Assembly: GCA_012728915.1 (NCBI GenBank)
Contig: JAAYEC010000035.1
Coordinates: 1-64,000, forward strand
DNA: 64,000 nucleotides
Reading direction: 5' to 3'
Source of the DNA: Deltaproteobacteria bacterium
GTDB taxonomy: Bacteria > Desulfobacterota > Syntrophia > Syntrophales > UBA2192
In this document: positions 9,383 to 16,534 of the stretch, piece by piece
Numbering within the stretch: the stretch's first letter is position 1
Layout: every line of letters starts with the position of its first letter
The notes under the pieces: generated by a model
Told to the model about the DNA's origin: nothing
Database searches by the model: none
Seen by the model: only the letters and a program-made list of their open reading frames with translations
Made by a program: the position numbers and the translations under genes

Positions 9383-10900
9383 TCAAGCGATGAAAAGGTC
9401 CTTCGTGGAAAAATTCGGATCGCTCGTCAGGTTCACGCCCAGCCGCCGCAGGCCCGCCTCGTCGCCCGGCGTGGGGATGTGGGTCATGTGCACCTCGCAG
9501 TTGGCCAGTTCGCTGAGCCTTTCGAGGGCGAGCTGGGCAGCGGGATTGGACGCGGAGCTGATCGACAGGGCGATGAGCGTCTCCTCGAGGTCGAGGCTCA
9601 CGCTCTTCTCGTTGAGGATGCGCGTCTTGAGGTTCCGGACGGACTCGGTGATGGACTCGGGCAGCAGCTTGATCATGGACGGGATCCCCGCCAGGTGCTT
9701 GATGGCGTGGATGACCACGCTCGAGGCCGCGTGCAGCAGCGGCGAGTTGTTGCCCGTGACGATCGTGCCGTCCTTGAGCTCGATCGCGGCCCCGCAGTAG
9801 ATGCCCTCGTCTCCCTTGTCCTGGGCCCGGGCCTCGCCGGCCGCCCGGCGTGCCGGCTCGACCACCTTGCGGTATTCCGGCACGAGGTGGAAGTCCTTGA
9901 GGAAAAGCTCGGCCCGCTGGACCGTCTCCCGGTCGGCGAACCCCATGGCGTACTCGCAGCGGTAGCGGAAGTAGCGCCGGATGAGCTCCTGCTGCGCCGC
10001 CTCCTGCGTGACCCCGTCGTCGACGATGGCAAAGCCCGCGCGGTTCACGCCCATGTCCGTGGGCGACTTGTAGAAGGACTCGCCGCCCGTGATGCGTTCC
10101 ATGATGCGCTTGAGCAAGGGGAAGGCATCCACGTCGCGGTTGTAGTTCACCGCGATCCTGCCGTAGGCCTCCAGGTGGAAGGGGTCAATGATGTTGAAGT
10201 CCCGGATATCGGCCGTGGCGGCCTCGTAGGCCACGTTGACGGGGTGCCTGAGCGGGAGGTTCCAGATCGGGAAGGTCTCGAACTTGGCGTAGCCCGAGCG
10301 GATGTCCCGCCGGTAGTCGTGGTAGAGCTGGGAGAGGCAGGTGGCGAGCTTGCCGCTGCCCGGTCCCGGTCCCGTCACGACGACAAGGGGCTTTTCCGAC
10401 TCGATGTAGTCGTTGACCCCGTAGCCCTCGTCGCTCACGATGAGATCCACGTCCGTGGGGTAGCCCTTCGTGTAGCGGTGCGTGTAGACCCGGATGTCCC
10501 GACGCTCGAGCTTGTTCTTGAACTGCCGGGCCGCGGGCTGGTTCTCGAACCGGGTGATCACGACCCCCAGGACGCTGATGCCCCGGTTGCGCAGTTCGTC
10601 GATGAGCTTCAGGGCGTCGGCGTCGTAGGTGATGCCGAAGTCCGCGCGGATCTTCTTGCGCTCGATGTCACCGGCGAAGATGCACAGCAGCAGGTCCACC
10701 TTGTCCCTGAGGTGCTGCAGCAGCCGGAGCTTGACGCTGGGGTCGTAGCCGGGCAGGACCCGGGCGGCGTGGTAGTCGTACAGGAGCTTCCCGCCGAACT
10801 CGAGGTAGAGGCGGTTGTTGAAACGCTCGACGCGCTGAAGAATCTCCGCGGACTGCTCCTGGATGTACTTCTCGTTGTCGAAGCCCACCTTGCCGGTCAT
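9383..10900 (-). CDS. DUF1846 family protein
   Basis: A 505-residue protein matching DUF1846 (PF08903) over its full length. It starts TGKVGFDNEKYIQEQSAEIL, has a P-loop-like GPGPGSGK at about residues 177-184, and ends with the family's STKDLFIA-type tail. DUF1846 proteins are cytoplasmic, about 500 residues, and of unproven function; an asparagine-synthetase-linked or nucleotide-binding role has been suggested from structure. ATG at 10900 is chosen because GGGGGTGGCG precedes it; a GTG two codons earlier is equally possible. Confidence 0.9.
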   Translation of the reverse strand: MTGKVGFDNEKYIQEQSAEILQRVERFNNRLYLEFGGKLLYDYHAARVLPGYDPSVKLRLLQHLRDKVDLLLCIFAGDIERKKIRADFGITYDADALKLIDELRNRGISVLGVVITRFENQPAARQFKNKLERRDIRVYTHRYTKGYPTDVDLIVSDEGYGVNDYIESEKPLVVVTGPGPGSGKLATCLSQLYHDYRRDIRSGYAKFETFPIWNLPLRHPVNVAYEAATADIRDFNIIDPFHLEAYGRIAVNYNRDVDAFPLLKRIMERITGGESFYKSPTDMGVNRAGFAIVDDGVTQEAAQQELIRRYFRYRCEYAMGFADRETVQRAELFLKDFHLVPEYRKVVEPARRAAGEARAQDKGDEGIYCGAAIELKDGTIVTGNNSPLLHAASSVVIHAIKHLAGIPSMIKLLPESITESVRNLKTRILNEKSVSLDLEETLIALSISSASNPAAQLALERLSELANCEVHMTHIPTPGDEAGLRRLGVNLTSDPNFSTKDLFIA

Positions 10901-11193
10901 CGCCACCCCCGTCGGGCGTCAGAATTGGAACGTCTCCGGGGGTGCACGTTAGCGGGTTTCGCCCGATTTGTAAAGCCTTTTACAGGCAACCGGCGAGCCA
11001 CGTCATGCCCTTCTCTGCTGCCGGCAGGGAGGGGCGGTCGTCGCCCTCGGGCAGCCCGGCGGCGGGGTCTTCAGCGATTTGCCATTCGGTGTCGGGATCG
11101 TGAGCGTGAGGGGGCTCGTCGATGGGTTCATTGCGCCCCGATGTCGCGAGGCCGGAACCGGCGCGAGCCGCGACGCAGGCAGGGGCATGCAGA
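10901..11193. other. Stretch without a confident gene
   Basis: About 290 bp between DUF1846 and the small cysteine protein. Overlapping frames are open on both strands because of high GC, but none has a good ribosome site or recognisable protein. The minus frame around 10980-11130 (containing DTEWQIAEDPAAG) reads most like protein and could be a fragment. The promoter of the DUF1846 gene probably lies at the left end. Confidence 0.4.
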
Positions 11194-11412
11194 CTACTGG
11201 GGCGCTCCCGCACAGATTTCCGTGGGCGGCCTGTTGTCGGCGGGCTGCACGGGGTCCTGCTTCTCCCTTGCCCACCTGACGGGAACGCTGCAGCCGGGGC
11301 AATACCCAGAATAATACTTCGCCATCTCCTCGTCGGTGCCGTACACCGCGACGCCCCTGTGGGGGCATCCGGGCCTGTGTCGGGCCATGTCGGCCCATTT
11401 CTTCATTTTCAT
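11194..11412 (-). CDS. Small cysteine-containing protein (zinc-ribbon-like)
   Basis: A 72-residue protein with a CPH...CPGC arrangement (PGCPHRGVAVYGTDEEMAKYYSGYCPGC), enough for one metal site, followed by a disordered Pro-rich tail. ATG at 11412 is preceded by AGGAGGAAG about 12 bases upstream. Alternatively translation starts at a GTG at 11451, which overlaps the stop of the upstream STAS gene (GTGA), giving 85 residues. Either way it is coupled to the STAS gene. No function can be assigned. Confidence 0.55.
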   Translation of the reverse strand: MKMKKWADMARHRPGCPHRGVAVYGTDEEMAKYYSGYCPGCSVPVRWAREKQDPVQPADNRPPTEICAGAPQ

Positions 11413-11447
11413 GACTGTCGGCTTCCTCCTGCGAACCGCTGTCGCAT

Positions 11448-11795
11448 TCACTGCCCCGGCGCCGCACCCTCCTGTTCACAGGGCCACCCGGTCCGGCTGA
11501 TCGTGAGGCGCCCCTGGATCGTCATCAGTTGAAAGCGCTTTTTCAGTTCACGCGACGCATTCTCGATGATCAGCTCGCCCTTGTTTCTGCACAGCTGGTT
11601 GTAGAGCAGGATGATCGTGTGAAGGCCCAGGGTGTCGATCGTTCTGACCCGGGCCAGGTCGAGGACAATCGTCTCCAGGTCGTGCCGCGCATACGCCTGC
11701 GCCTGCCTGTGCATGGACTCCGCCTCTTCGGCCATCAAATCCCCGCCAGGCGTCACGTAAATGACTTTTCTTCGTTCGTCACAGCACACCAGCAT
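11448..11795 (-). CDS. STAS-domain protein (anti-anti-sigma-like)
   Basis: A 115-residue single-domain STAS protein (residues 8-108), with TIVLDLARVRTIDTLGLHTIILLYNQ aligning to the SpoIIAA phosphorylation loop. The family signature D-S-S-G-L reads D54-T55-L56-G57-L58 here, so the usual phosphorylated serine is replaced by leucine. The protein may work without phosphorylation, as in MlaB-type or signalling STAS proteins. No kinase/phosphatase partner is next to it. The start ATG has a poor ribosome site, so the N-terminus is uncertain. Confidence 0.75.
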   Translation of the reverse strand: MLVCCDERRKVIYVTPGGDLMAEEAESMHRQAQAYARHDLETIVLDLARVRTIDTLGLHTIILLYNQLCRNKGELIIENASRELKKRFQLMTIQGRLTISRTGWPCEQEGAAPGQ

Positions 11796-12201
11796 CTCGT
11801 CACGTATCGCGCAGTCCTGTGATCAGTTTTCTGCGGGTAAACTGCTTTTTATAGAGACAACTTGCGTGCCATGTCCGTAACTTGTTAAAATATAAGCGAA
11901 ATCAATAATTTGGAGGGGTTGACGCAGGGGAAAAGTGTAAATGACGCCGACACCTCGGCTGCGAGATTCGGGTCATTTCTCGAGTAACAACAGGTAATGA
12001 TTATAGATTTTACACTTCTGCGAACTCGTAAATGATCCCGACAATATCTGCGCGGAACCCTTCATCCGCGACAATGACAAATACGAAAAAAGTCCTATGC
12101 CGGCCTCGGATTCCCGTTACAAGTAACGAACGGGCAACACTGCTATCGATTTCCCGGCTGAGCGGCGCCTTCGAGTACTTCGGCGGTGTGCCCGCCTGTC
12201 G
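11796..12201. other. AT-richer gene-free stretch with inverted and direct repeats
   Basis: About 400 bp with no credible gene. It contains an inverted pair AAGTGTAAA (11933-11941) and TTTACACTT (12009-12017). It also has a near-direct repeat of 16 bp (GTAAATGACGCCGACA at 11937 and GTAAATGATCCCGACA at 12028, two mismatches). Base composition is lower in GC than around it. The layout recalls a decayed mobile-element end, but no transposase remains. Confidence 0.45.
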
Positions 12202-12645
12202 CTATTCCTTCGCGTCGGAGCGGAGCACGAGATTGTCAATCCCGTGCTCGGCGAACTCCGCCTCGTAGGGCTCGGCGAACTCGTAAAACCTGGTGACGCG
12301 ATCGATGGGGGACATCGTCCTGATCGCTTTTTCTCCCAGGGCCCGGACGAAGTCGCGTTCCCCCAATCGTTCGGTCAGTTCGTCCCAGAAGGAGACATCC
12401 ATAAACTCGTCGATAAGCTCCAGCATTTTCTGCTCGAATTCCCTGTCATGGTAGTACTTGCCGTCCTTTTCATCGAGATCGACGTTCTTGAGGTCGAAGA
12501 ATTTCCCCTGGGAGAGGATGTACTGCTCGAGCCGTTCGAATTCGTCGTCAGGCCTTTCCTCCTTGCATGAATTGACGACCCAGTTGGCCAGGAACAGGGC
12601 CTTCACGAGCGTCTTGTAGTGGGTTTTGCTGATCTCGATCTTCAT
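12202..12645 (-). CDS. Hypothetical protein, third gene of the relBE operon
   Basis: A 147-residue acidic, soluble, mainly helical protein (MKIEISKTHYKTLVKALFLANWVV..., then DREFEQKMLELIDEFMD, FWDELTERLGERDF, RFYEFAEPYEAEFAEHGIDNL). I do not recognise a characterised family. Its ATG overlaps the relE stop (ATGA), and its ribosome site AGGAGG lies inside the relE end, so it is translated with the toxin. This position suggests a functional link (chaperone, extra antitoxin or cargo), but that is inference. Confidence 0.7.
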   Translation of the reverse strand: MKIEISKTHYKTLVKALFLANWVVNSCKEERPDDEFERLEQYILSQGKFFDLKNVDLDEKDGKYYHDREFEQKMLELIDEFMDVSFWDELTERLGERDFVRALGEKAIRTMSPIDRVTRFYEFAEPYEAEFAEHGIDNLVLRSDAKE

Positions 12646-12911
12646 CTCGGCCTCCTGTACACGTCCTTCCTGTGCCCCACGGTCAGCGCCAGCATCACTT
12701 CATCCCGGCGGTCGATGGAGTAAATGACCCTGTAATCTCCGCACCCGTAACGAAAAAGGCCGCGGAAGATCCCCTTCAGGGGTTTTCCGAGCACGATGGG
12801 GTGTTCCGAAAGGTGATCATCAACCTTGCCCACGATCTCACTCGCCCTGGCCTTGTCGAGCTTCCTGAGTTCCCCCAACGCATCTTCATGCCAGGCGACC
12901 TTATAGCTCAA
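12642..12911 (-). CDS. relE: RelE/ParE-superfamily toxin
   Basis: An 89-residue protein with the RelE fold pattern: YKVAWHEDALGELRKLDK at the start, then HPIVLGKPLKGIFRGLFRYGCGDYRVIYSIDRRDEVMLALTVGHRKDVYRR. The GDYRVIY strand and the C-terminal GHRKDVY carry the basic/aromatic residues used by RelE-type mRNA interferases, so it is probably active at the ribosome. I choose the TTG at 12911 because AAGGAGGT lies 11 bases upstream and the protein begins exactly at the domain. It overlaps the antitoxin gene by 11 bases. Confidence 0.85.
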   Translation of the reverse strand: MSYKVAWHEDALGELRKLDKARASEIVGKVDDHLSEHPIVLGKPLKGIFRGLFRYGCGDYRVIYSIDRRDEVMLALTVGHRKDVYRRPR

Positions 12912-13119
12912 GGAGTTTTTTGACCTCCTTGCTCGTGTAATATTTTGCATTCTTTTCGGAGATGCGCTCGAGGGCCAGGTAAGCATCTTCATACTCATCA
13001 AGGTATTTCTCCAGCATGTCCTTGATGTAGAAGCTCTTGGGCCTCTTGGTCTTTTCAGCCAGGTTTTCGAGTCTCTGCTCGATATCGTCCGAGATCCGGA
13101 CATTCAAAGTCTTCGCCAT
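12901..13119 (-). CDS. relB: RelB-like ribbon-helix-helix antitoxin
   Basis: A 72-residue protein: N-terminal ribbon-helix-helix DNA-binding part (TLNVRISDDIEQRLENLAEKTKRPKSFYIKDML), then a charged helix (LDEYEDAYLALERISEKNAKYY) that would bind the toxin. It is first in a relB-relE-hypothetical operon and most likely represses it together with RelE. The RHH N-terminus is closer to CopG/DinJ-type antitoxins than to E. coli RelB. Confidence 0.85.
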   Translation of the reverse strand: MAKTLNVRISDDIEQRLENLAEKTKRPKSFYIKDMLEKYLDEYEDAYLALERISEKNAKYYTSKEVKKLLEL

Positions 13120-13136
13120 GGCTATTCTCTCCGTCT

Positions 13137-13184
13137 ATGTATAATATGTATGACATGTATTATATGAGATACTTGTAATGTCAA
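13137..13184 (-). promoter_or_regulatory. relBE promoter with phased operator repeats
   Basis: Three direct copies of ATGTAT at 13137, 13146 and 13155, exactly 9 bp apart, lie just upstream of relB. A perfect -10 hexamer TATAAT (minus strand, 13159-13164) overlaps the last copy, and a TTGACA lies further upstream (13179-13184; spacing 14, too short to be its ideal partner). The outer ATAATA/TATTAT arms are also inverted. Such short phased sites suit a ribbon-helix-helix repressor. Confidence 0.6.
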
Positions 13185-13238
13185 GTGTTATAGTCCTGCT
13201 CGTTGACTGCAACGCGGGATAAAGCGGGGAGGGAGAAC

Positions 13239-13270
13239 AAAAAAGGGGCCGGCCTTGTCAGGCCAACCCC
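13239..13270 (-). terminator. Rho-independent terminator after tRNA-Phe
   Basis: On the minus strand GGGGTTGGCCT, loop GACA, AGGCCGGCCCC, then TTTTTT. The stem is 11 bp with one G-T pair, followed directly by a U tract. It lies 10 bp beyond the tRNA 3' end. Confidence 0.92.
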
Positions 13271-13279
13271 TTGCTTTCC

Positions 13280-13355
13280 TGGTGGGTCAGGGCGGAGTCG
13301 AACCGCCGACACTCGGATTTTCAGTCCGATGCTCTACCTGCTGAGCTACCGACCC
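13280..13355 (-). tRNA. tRNA-Phe (GAA)
   Basis: A complete 76-nt cloverleaf on the minus strand. The acceptor stem is GGGTCGG/CTGACCC with one G-T pair. The D arm is GCTC...GAGC, the anticodon stem TCGGA/TCCGA with loop CTGAAAA (anticodon GAA), the T arm GGCGG-TTCGACT-CCGCC, discriminator A, and CCA encoded. It stands alone between the RDD gene and its own terminator. Confidence 0.97.
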
Positions 13356-13373
13356 ACGATTTTTGAAGATGCA

Positions 13374-13895
13374 TTAAGTAAATAAATTGCCTTGATTTGT
13401 CAAGGCATTTTTTGGCGGGATCTCCACCTCGACGACCTGGTAGAGATCGATGACGACGGTGCCGGCGATCTTGTCGTGCCAGGCCTGCTTGCGCCGGTCC
13501 GCGCCCGCCCAGAGAAAGCCCATGAGCATGGGCAGGGCCGAGACGATGTAGCCCACCCAGCGCAGGAAGGCCGTCCCAAAACCGATCGGCCCGCCCGTCT
13601 CCTCGACGACGCGAAGCCCCATGAGGCGCTTGCCCGGGGTCTGCCCCGTCGTGCCATGGAAGTACGTGAAGTAAGCCATGTCCAGAAAGAGGGTGACGGC
13701 CTGGTAGAGCAGGAAGACCCTCCCCCCCAGGGCCATCAGGGCCTCCGGATCGGCGGCCATGTCGTAAGCGGAGATGCCGAGGCCGAAGGCGGTCGAGCCC
13801 AAGATCAGCAGGATCATGCCGAGGAAACCCAGGATGACCTTGTCGATCGTGAAGGCGTAGAGCCGCCGCCAGAACCCGCCGTATTGCCTATCCAT
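13374..13895 (-). CDS. RDD-family membrane protein
   Basis: A 173-residue membrane protein starting with the RDD-type signature (YGGFWRRLYAFTIDKVILGFL). It has about four hydrophobic segments, the conserved TPGKRLMGLRVV loop (residues about 86-97) and the WHDKIAGTVVI ending typical of RDD (PF06271). The family function is largely unknown; some members affect ion homeostasis. It overlaps the rsmE stop by 8 bases and is last in the prmA-rsmE-RDD unit. Confidence 0.85.
   Translation of the reverse strand: MDRQYGGFWRRLYAFTIDKVILGFLGMILLILGSTAFGLGISAYDMAADPEALMALGGRVFLLYQAVTLFLDMAYFTYFHGTTGQTPGKRLMGLRVVEETGGPIGFGTAFLRWVGYIVSALPMLMGFLWAGADRRKQAWHDKIAGTVVIDLYQVVEVEIPPKNALTNQGNLFT
13375..13407 (-). 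promoter_or_regulatory. Putative tRNA-Phe promoter overlapping a hairpin in the RDD gene end
   Basis: On the minus strand TTGACA (13398-13403), a 17-bp spacer, then TACTTA (13375-13380), about 20 nt upstream of the tRNA 5' end. The same bases form a hairpin TGCCTTGA-CAAA-TCAAGGCA (13388-13407) followed by ATTTATTT, a possible terminator for the RDD transcript. They also encode the last codons of the RDD protein. Confidence 0.6.
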
Positions 13896-14664
13896 CGAGA
13901 CCCTTTCTCTCGAGAGCGCCGATCAGCCCGCATTCATACTGGAAAATGGCGAGAATGGCAAGGGCCGCCGTCTCGACCCGCAGGACGAGCCGCCCGAGGC
14001 TCGCGGTGAGAAACCCGGACTGCCGCGCAAGGTCGGCCTCCTCGGCCGAGAGGCCGCCCTCGGGGCCGATGACGAGAAAGAACTCCTTCGCCGACCGGTT
14101 TTCCGCGTCTTTCAGGATCTCCCGGATGGAGCGTTCGGTCTCGGACTCCCAGAAGAGGATCTTCACGGCCCCCGACTCGGCGCTTCCCAGGGCTTCCCGG
14201 AAAGGGAGGGGCTCCGCGATATCGGGGACGTCGGGACGGCCGCACTGCTCGGCCGCCTCGGCGGCGATCCGGCGCCAGCGCTCGAGCCTCCGGGCCGCCC
14301 TCTCCTCGGTCCGCCTCGGGACGGTCCGGGAGGAAAGGAAGGGGACGACCCGCGCCGCGCCCAGCTCTGTGGCCTTCTGGACGATGAACTCCATCTTGTC
14401 GCCCTTCGGCACGGCCTGGGCGAGCGTGATGCGCACGGGGATTTCAGGGGGTTTGTGCCGGCGGGCGGTGATCCTTGCCGTGCCCCTGCGGCCCTCGAGG
14501 CGGTCGATCACGCCGCGGCACTCCCAGCCCGTCCCGTCGAACAGCAGGATCTCGTCGCCGCGTCCCAGGCGGAGCACCGTACGCAGGTAGCGCACCGTGT
14601 CCGCGGTCAGCTCGACCGTGTCCCTCTCTTCTCGGACCGGGGGGGAATAGATCCGGGGAATCAT
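13888..14664 (-). CDS. rsmE: 16S rRNA (uracil(1498)-N(3))-methyltransferase
   Basis: A 258-residue SPOUT methyltransferase, the expected length for RsmE. The N-terminal PUA-like part (HYLRTVLRL-type VRYLRTVLRLGRGDEILLFDG) is followed by the catalytic part with KGDKMEFIVQKATELG, LVIGPEGGLSAEE (the GPEGG SAM-binding knot loop) and LGRLVLRVETAAL. It methylates N3 of U1498 in 16S rRNA using SAM. All family motifs are intact. It starts 4 bp after the prmA stop. Confidence 0.95.
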   Translation of the reverse strand: MIPRIYSPPVREERDTVELTADTVRYLRTVLRLGRGDEILLFDGTGWECRGVIDRLEGRRGTARITARRHKPPEIPVRITLAQAVPKGDKMEFIVQKATELGAARVVPFLSSRTVPRRTEERAARRLERWRRIAAEAAEQCGRPDVPDIAEPLPFREALGSAESGAVKILFWESETERSIREILKDAENRSAKEFFLVIGPEGGLSAEEADLARQSGFLTASLGRLVLRVETAALAILAIFQYECGLIGALERKGLDG

Positions 14665-14667
14665 CCC

Positions 14668-15627
14668 TCAGGCCTTCGGCGACTTTCGGTAGACGCAGCA
14701 GACCCACTCCTTGTCGCCAATGAACTTGTGCCGGGTCAGGTCGTCGCGGGTGAAGGCCTTCTCCACGTCGTCCCAGTTCTTCTCGATGATCCCGGAGATG
14801 ACGAGATAGCCGCCTTTCTCCATCATCCTGACGAGATGCGACTGGATCCTGATGAGCGTCTCCGCCGTGAGGTTGGCCACGATCAGCTCGAAGGTCCCCT
14901 TGATCCGGGCCACGTCGCTGTTGATGATCACGACGCGGTCGCCCACGTGGTTGACGGCCACGTTCTTGTGGGCGATCTCCACGGCCTGCGGGTCGATGTC
15001 GACGCACAGGACGGTCGAGGCGCCGAGCTTGGCGGCCGAGATGCCCAGGATGCCCGTGCCGGTGCCCACGTCCAGGACGCGCCACTTCGGAAAGGATCGG
15101 TCCTTCAGAAGGATCTCCTCCATGGCCTCGAGGCACATGCTCGTCGAGGGGTGCTGGCCCGTGCCGAAGGCCATGCCGGGGTCGATCTCGATGACCGTCT
15201 CGCGACCCGTGGCGGAGTACCGCTCCCAGGAGGGCTTGACGATGATGTTCTTGCCGATCCGCAGGGGCTTGAAGTAGCGTTTCCAGACCTCGCTCCACTG
15301 CGGGTCGACGATCGCCTCCGTGTCGAAGACGGGTTTCTCCTTGTCGGGAAAGAGCTCGGCCAGGGAGTCGATGTAGGCCTGCAGCCGGGCCGCCCGCTTC
15401 GCGTCGCCGGCATCGGAGGGGAAGTAGGCGTTGAGGACATGCTCGTCCTTTGCCTCGGGCTCGGGAAGGTCGGAGATCCCCGGCTCTAGGTACTCCTCGA
15501 AGACCCCCTGGGCCCCCATCTCGGTGAGGAAGTTGGACAGGGCCTCGTCCAACTCCGGCGGGACGCGGAGCCGAAAACGGACCCACTTCTCTTTCGGTGC
15601 GGCGGACTGATCCATGCTGCCCGGCAT
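14668..15627 (-). CDS. prmA: Ribosomal protein L11 methyltransferase
   Basis: A 319-residue Rossmann-fold SAM methyltransferase with the PrmA layout. A substrate-recognition N-terminal domain (1-100) is followed by the PSWERY and DPGMAFGTGQHPST linker motifs (131-162), then DVGTGTGILG (186-195), VDIDP and VANLTAETL. PrmA trimethylates amino groups of ribosomal protein L11. The reading frame is open further upstream, but the ATG at 15627 has a near-perfect ribosome site (AAGGAGGTGTC). It is the first gene of prmA-rsmE-RDD and is divergent from the heme cluster. Confidence 0.94.
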   Translation of the reverse strand: MPGSMDQSAAPKEKWVRFRLRVPPELDEALSNFLTEMGAQGVFEEYLEPGISDLPEPEAKDEHVLNAYFPSDAGDAKRAARLQAYIDSLAELFPDKEKPVFDTEAIVDPQWSEVWKRYFKPLRIGKNIIVKPSWERYSATGRETVIEIDPGMAFGTGQHPSTSMCLEAMEEILLKDRSFPKWRVLDVGTGTGILGISAAKLGASTVLCVDIDPQAVEIAHKNVAVNHVGDRVVIINSDVARIKGTFELIVANLTAETLIRIQSHLVRMMEKGGYLVISGIIEKNWDDVEKAFTRDDLTRHKFIGDKEWVCCVYRKSPKA

Positions 15628-15838
15628 GACACCTCCTTGCGGTGCGATCCTGCGGAACGCGGGGCCTGGTTTCCTGTCTCTCCGGCATCCCGCGCAGGGG
15701 ACAGCGGGGAAGCCCCCGGAAGGCCTCAGATTGGCTGTATAGCCTGTTTTTCCAGAGATTTCAAGCAGCTTGAATTTTGATACCCGTCGTGATAGCTTCA
15801 ATCCTCAGCCGGTTCAACGGGAGAAAACTGTAGATTTC

Positions 15839-16534
15839 ATGAGGTATTACCCGGTCGGGCTCGACATCACGGGCAGGCATTGCCTCGTCGTCGGCGGCGG
15901 CGAGGTCGGGCGGAGGAAGGCCGAGCGCCTCCTCGAATACGGGGCCCGCGTGACCATCGTGGACAGGACGCTGACGCCCGGCCTGGAGGCCCTCGTGCGA
16001 GAGGGGCGCATCCGCCACGTGGCGGCCGACTACGGCGAGGCTCTCCTCAAGGGGGCCTTTCTTGTCATCGGGGCGACGGACGACCGCGCGGTCAACGACC
16101 GGATTTTCCGCGACGCCCGCCGGAGGAAGGTTCTCGCCAACATCGTCGACGACCCGGGCCGCTGCGATTTCGTCCTGCCCGCCCTGTGCCGGCAGGGGGA
16201 CCTGGTGATCACCGTCGCGACGGGGGGGAGGAGCCCCGCCCTGGCGAAGAAACTCCGGCGGGAGCTCGAGGAGCGCTACGGGCCCGAGTACGGCGTCTTG
16301 CTGAAGATCATGGGCGAGCTCCGCGGCCGGATCATCGAGCGCGGGGAAGGATCCGACGAGAACCGCGCGACCTTCGAGGCCCTGGTCGACTCGGACATCC
16401 TGGAGCGGATCCGCAGGGGGCACTGGAGAAAGGTCGGGCAGGCCGTGAAAGAGCTGGCAGGCGTCGATCTCGACCTCGCCGCCATCCGGCGGGAGGCCGC
16501 GGGACGCCCCTCCCGCAAATCGGGGGGAAGGTGA
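15839..16534 (+). CDS. Precorrin-2 dehydrogenase / sirohydrochlorin ferrochelatase
   Basis: A 231-residue bifunctional siroheme-synthase N-terminal domain (Met8p/CysG-N type). It starts MRYYPVGLDITGRHCLVVGGGEVGRRKAERL with the NAD-binding GGGEVGRRK loop, then DDPGRCDFVLPA and ATGGRSPALAKKLRRELE. It oxidises precorrin-2 to sirohydrochlorin with NAD and inserts iron to give siroheme. It opens the heme cluster, where siroheme is the intermediate of the Ahb route. The ATG at 15839 matches the family start although its ribosome site (GGGAG) is distant; an in-frame TTG at 15770 exists. Confidence 0.92.
   Translation: MRYYPVGLDITGRHCLVVGGGEVGRRKAERLLEYGARVTIVDRTLTPGLEALVREGRIRHVAADYGEALLKGAFLVIGATDDRAVNDRIFRDARRRKVLANIVDDPGRCDFVLPALCRQGDLVITVATGGRSPALAKKLRRELEERYGPEYGVLLKIMGELRGRIIERGEGSDENRATFEALVDSDILERIRRGHWRKVGQAVKELAGVDLDLAAIRREAAGRPSRKSGGR

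Noticed and set aside
9233-11314. A 693-codon + strand frame opposite the DUF1846 gene
   Set aside because: Antisense shadow of a confidently recognised gene; Val/Asp/Arg-rich composition typical of complement frames.
12032-12268. A 78-codon + strand frame in the gap before the relBE operon
   Set aside because: No ribosome site, Ser/Arg-rich, overlaps the end of the hypothetical gene on the other strand.
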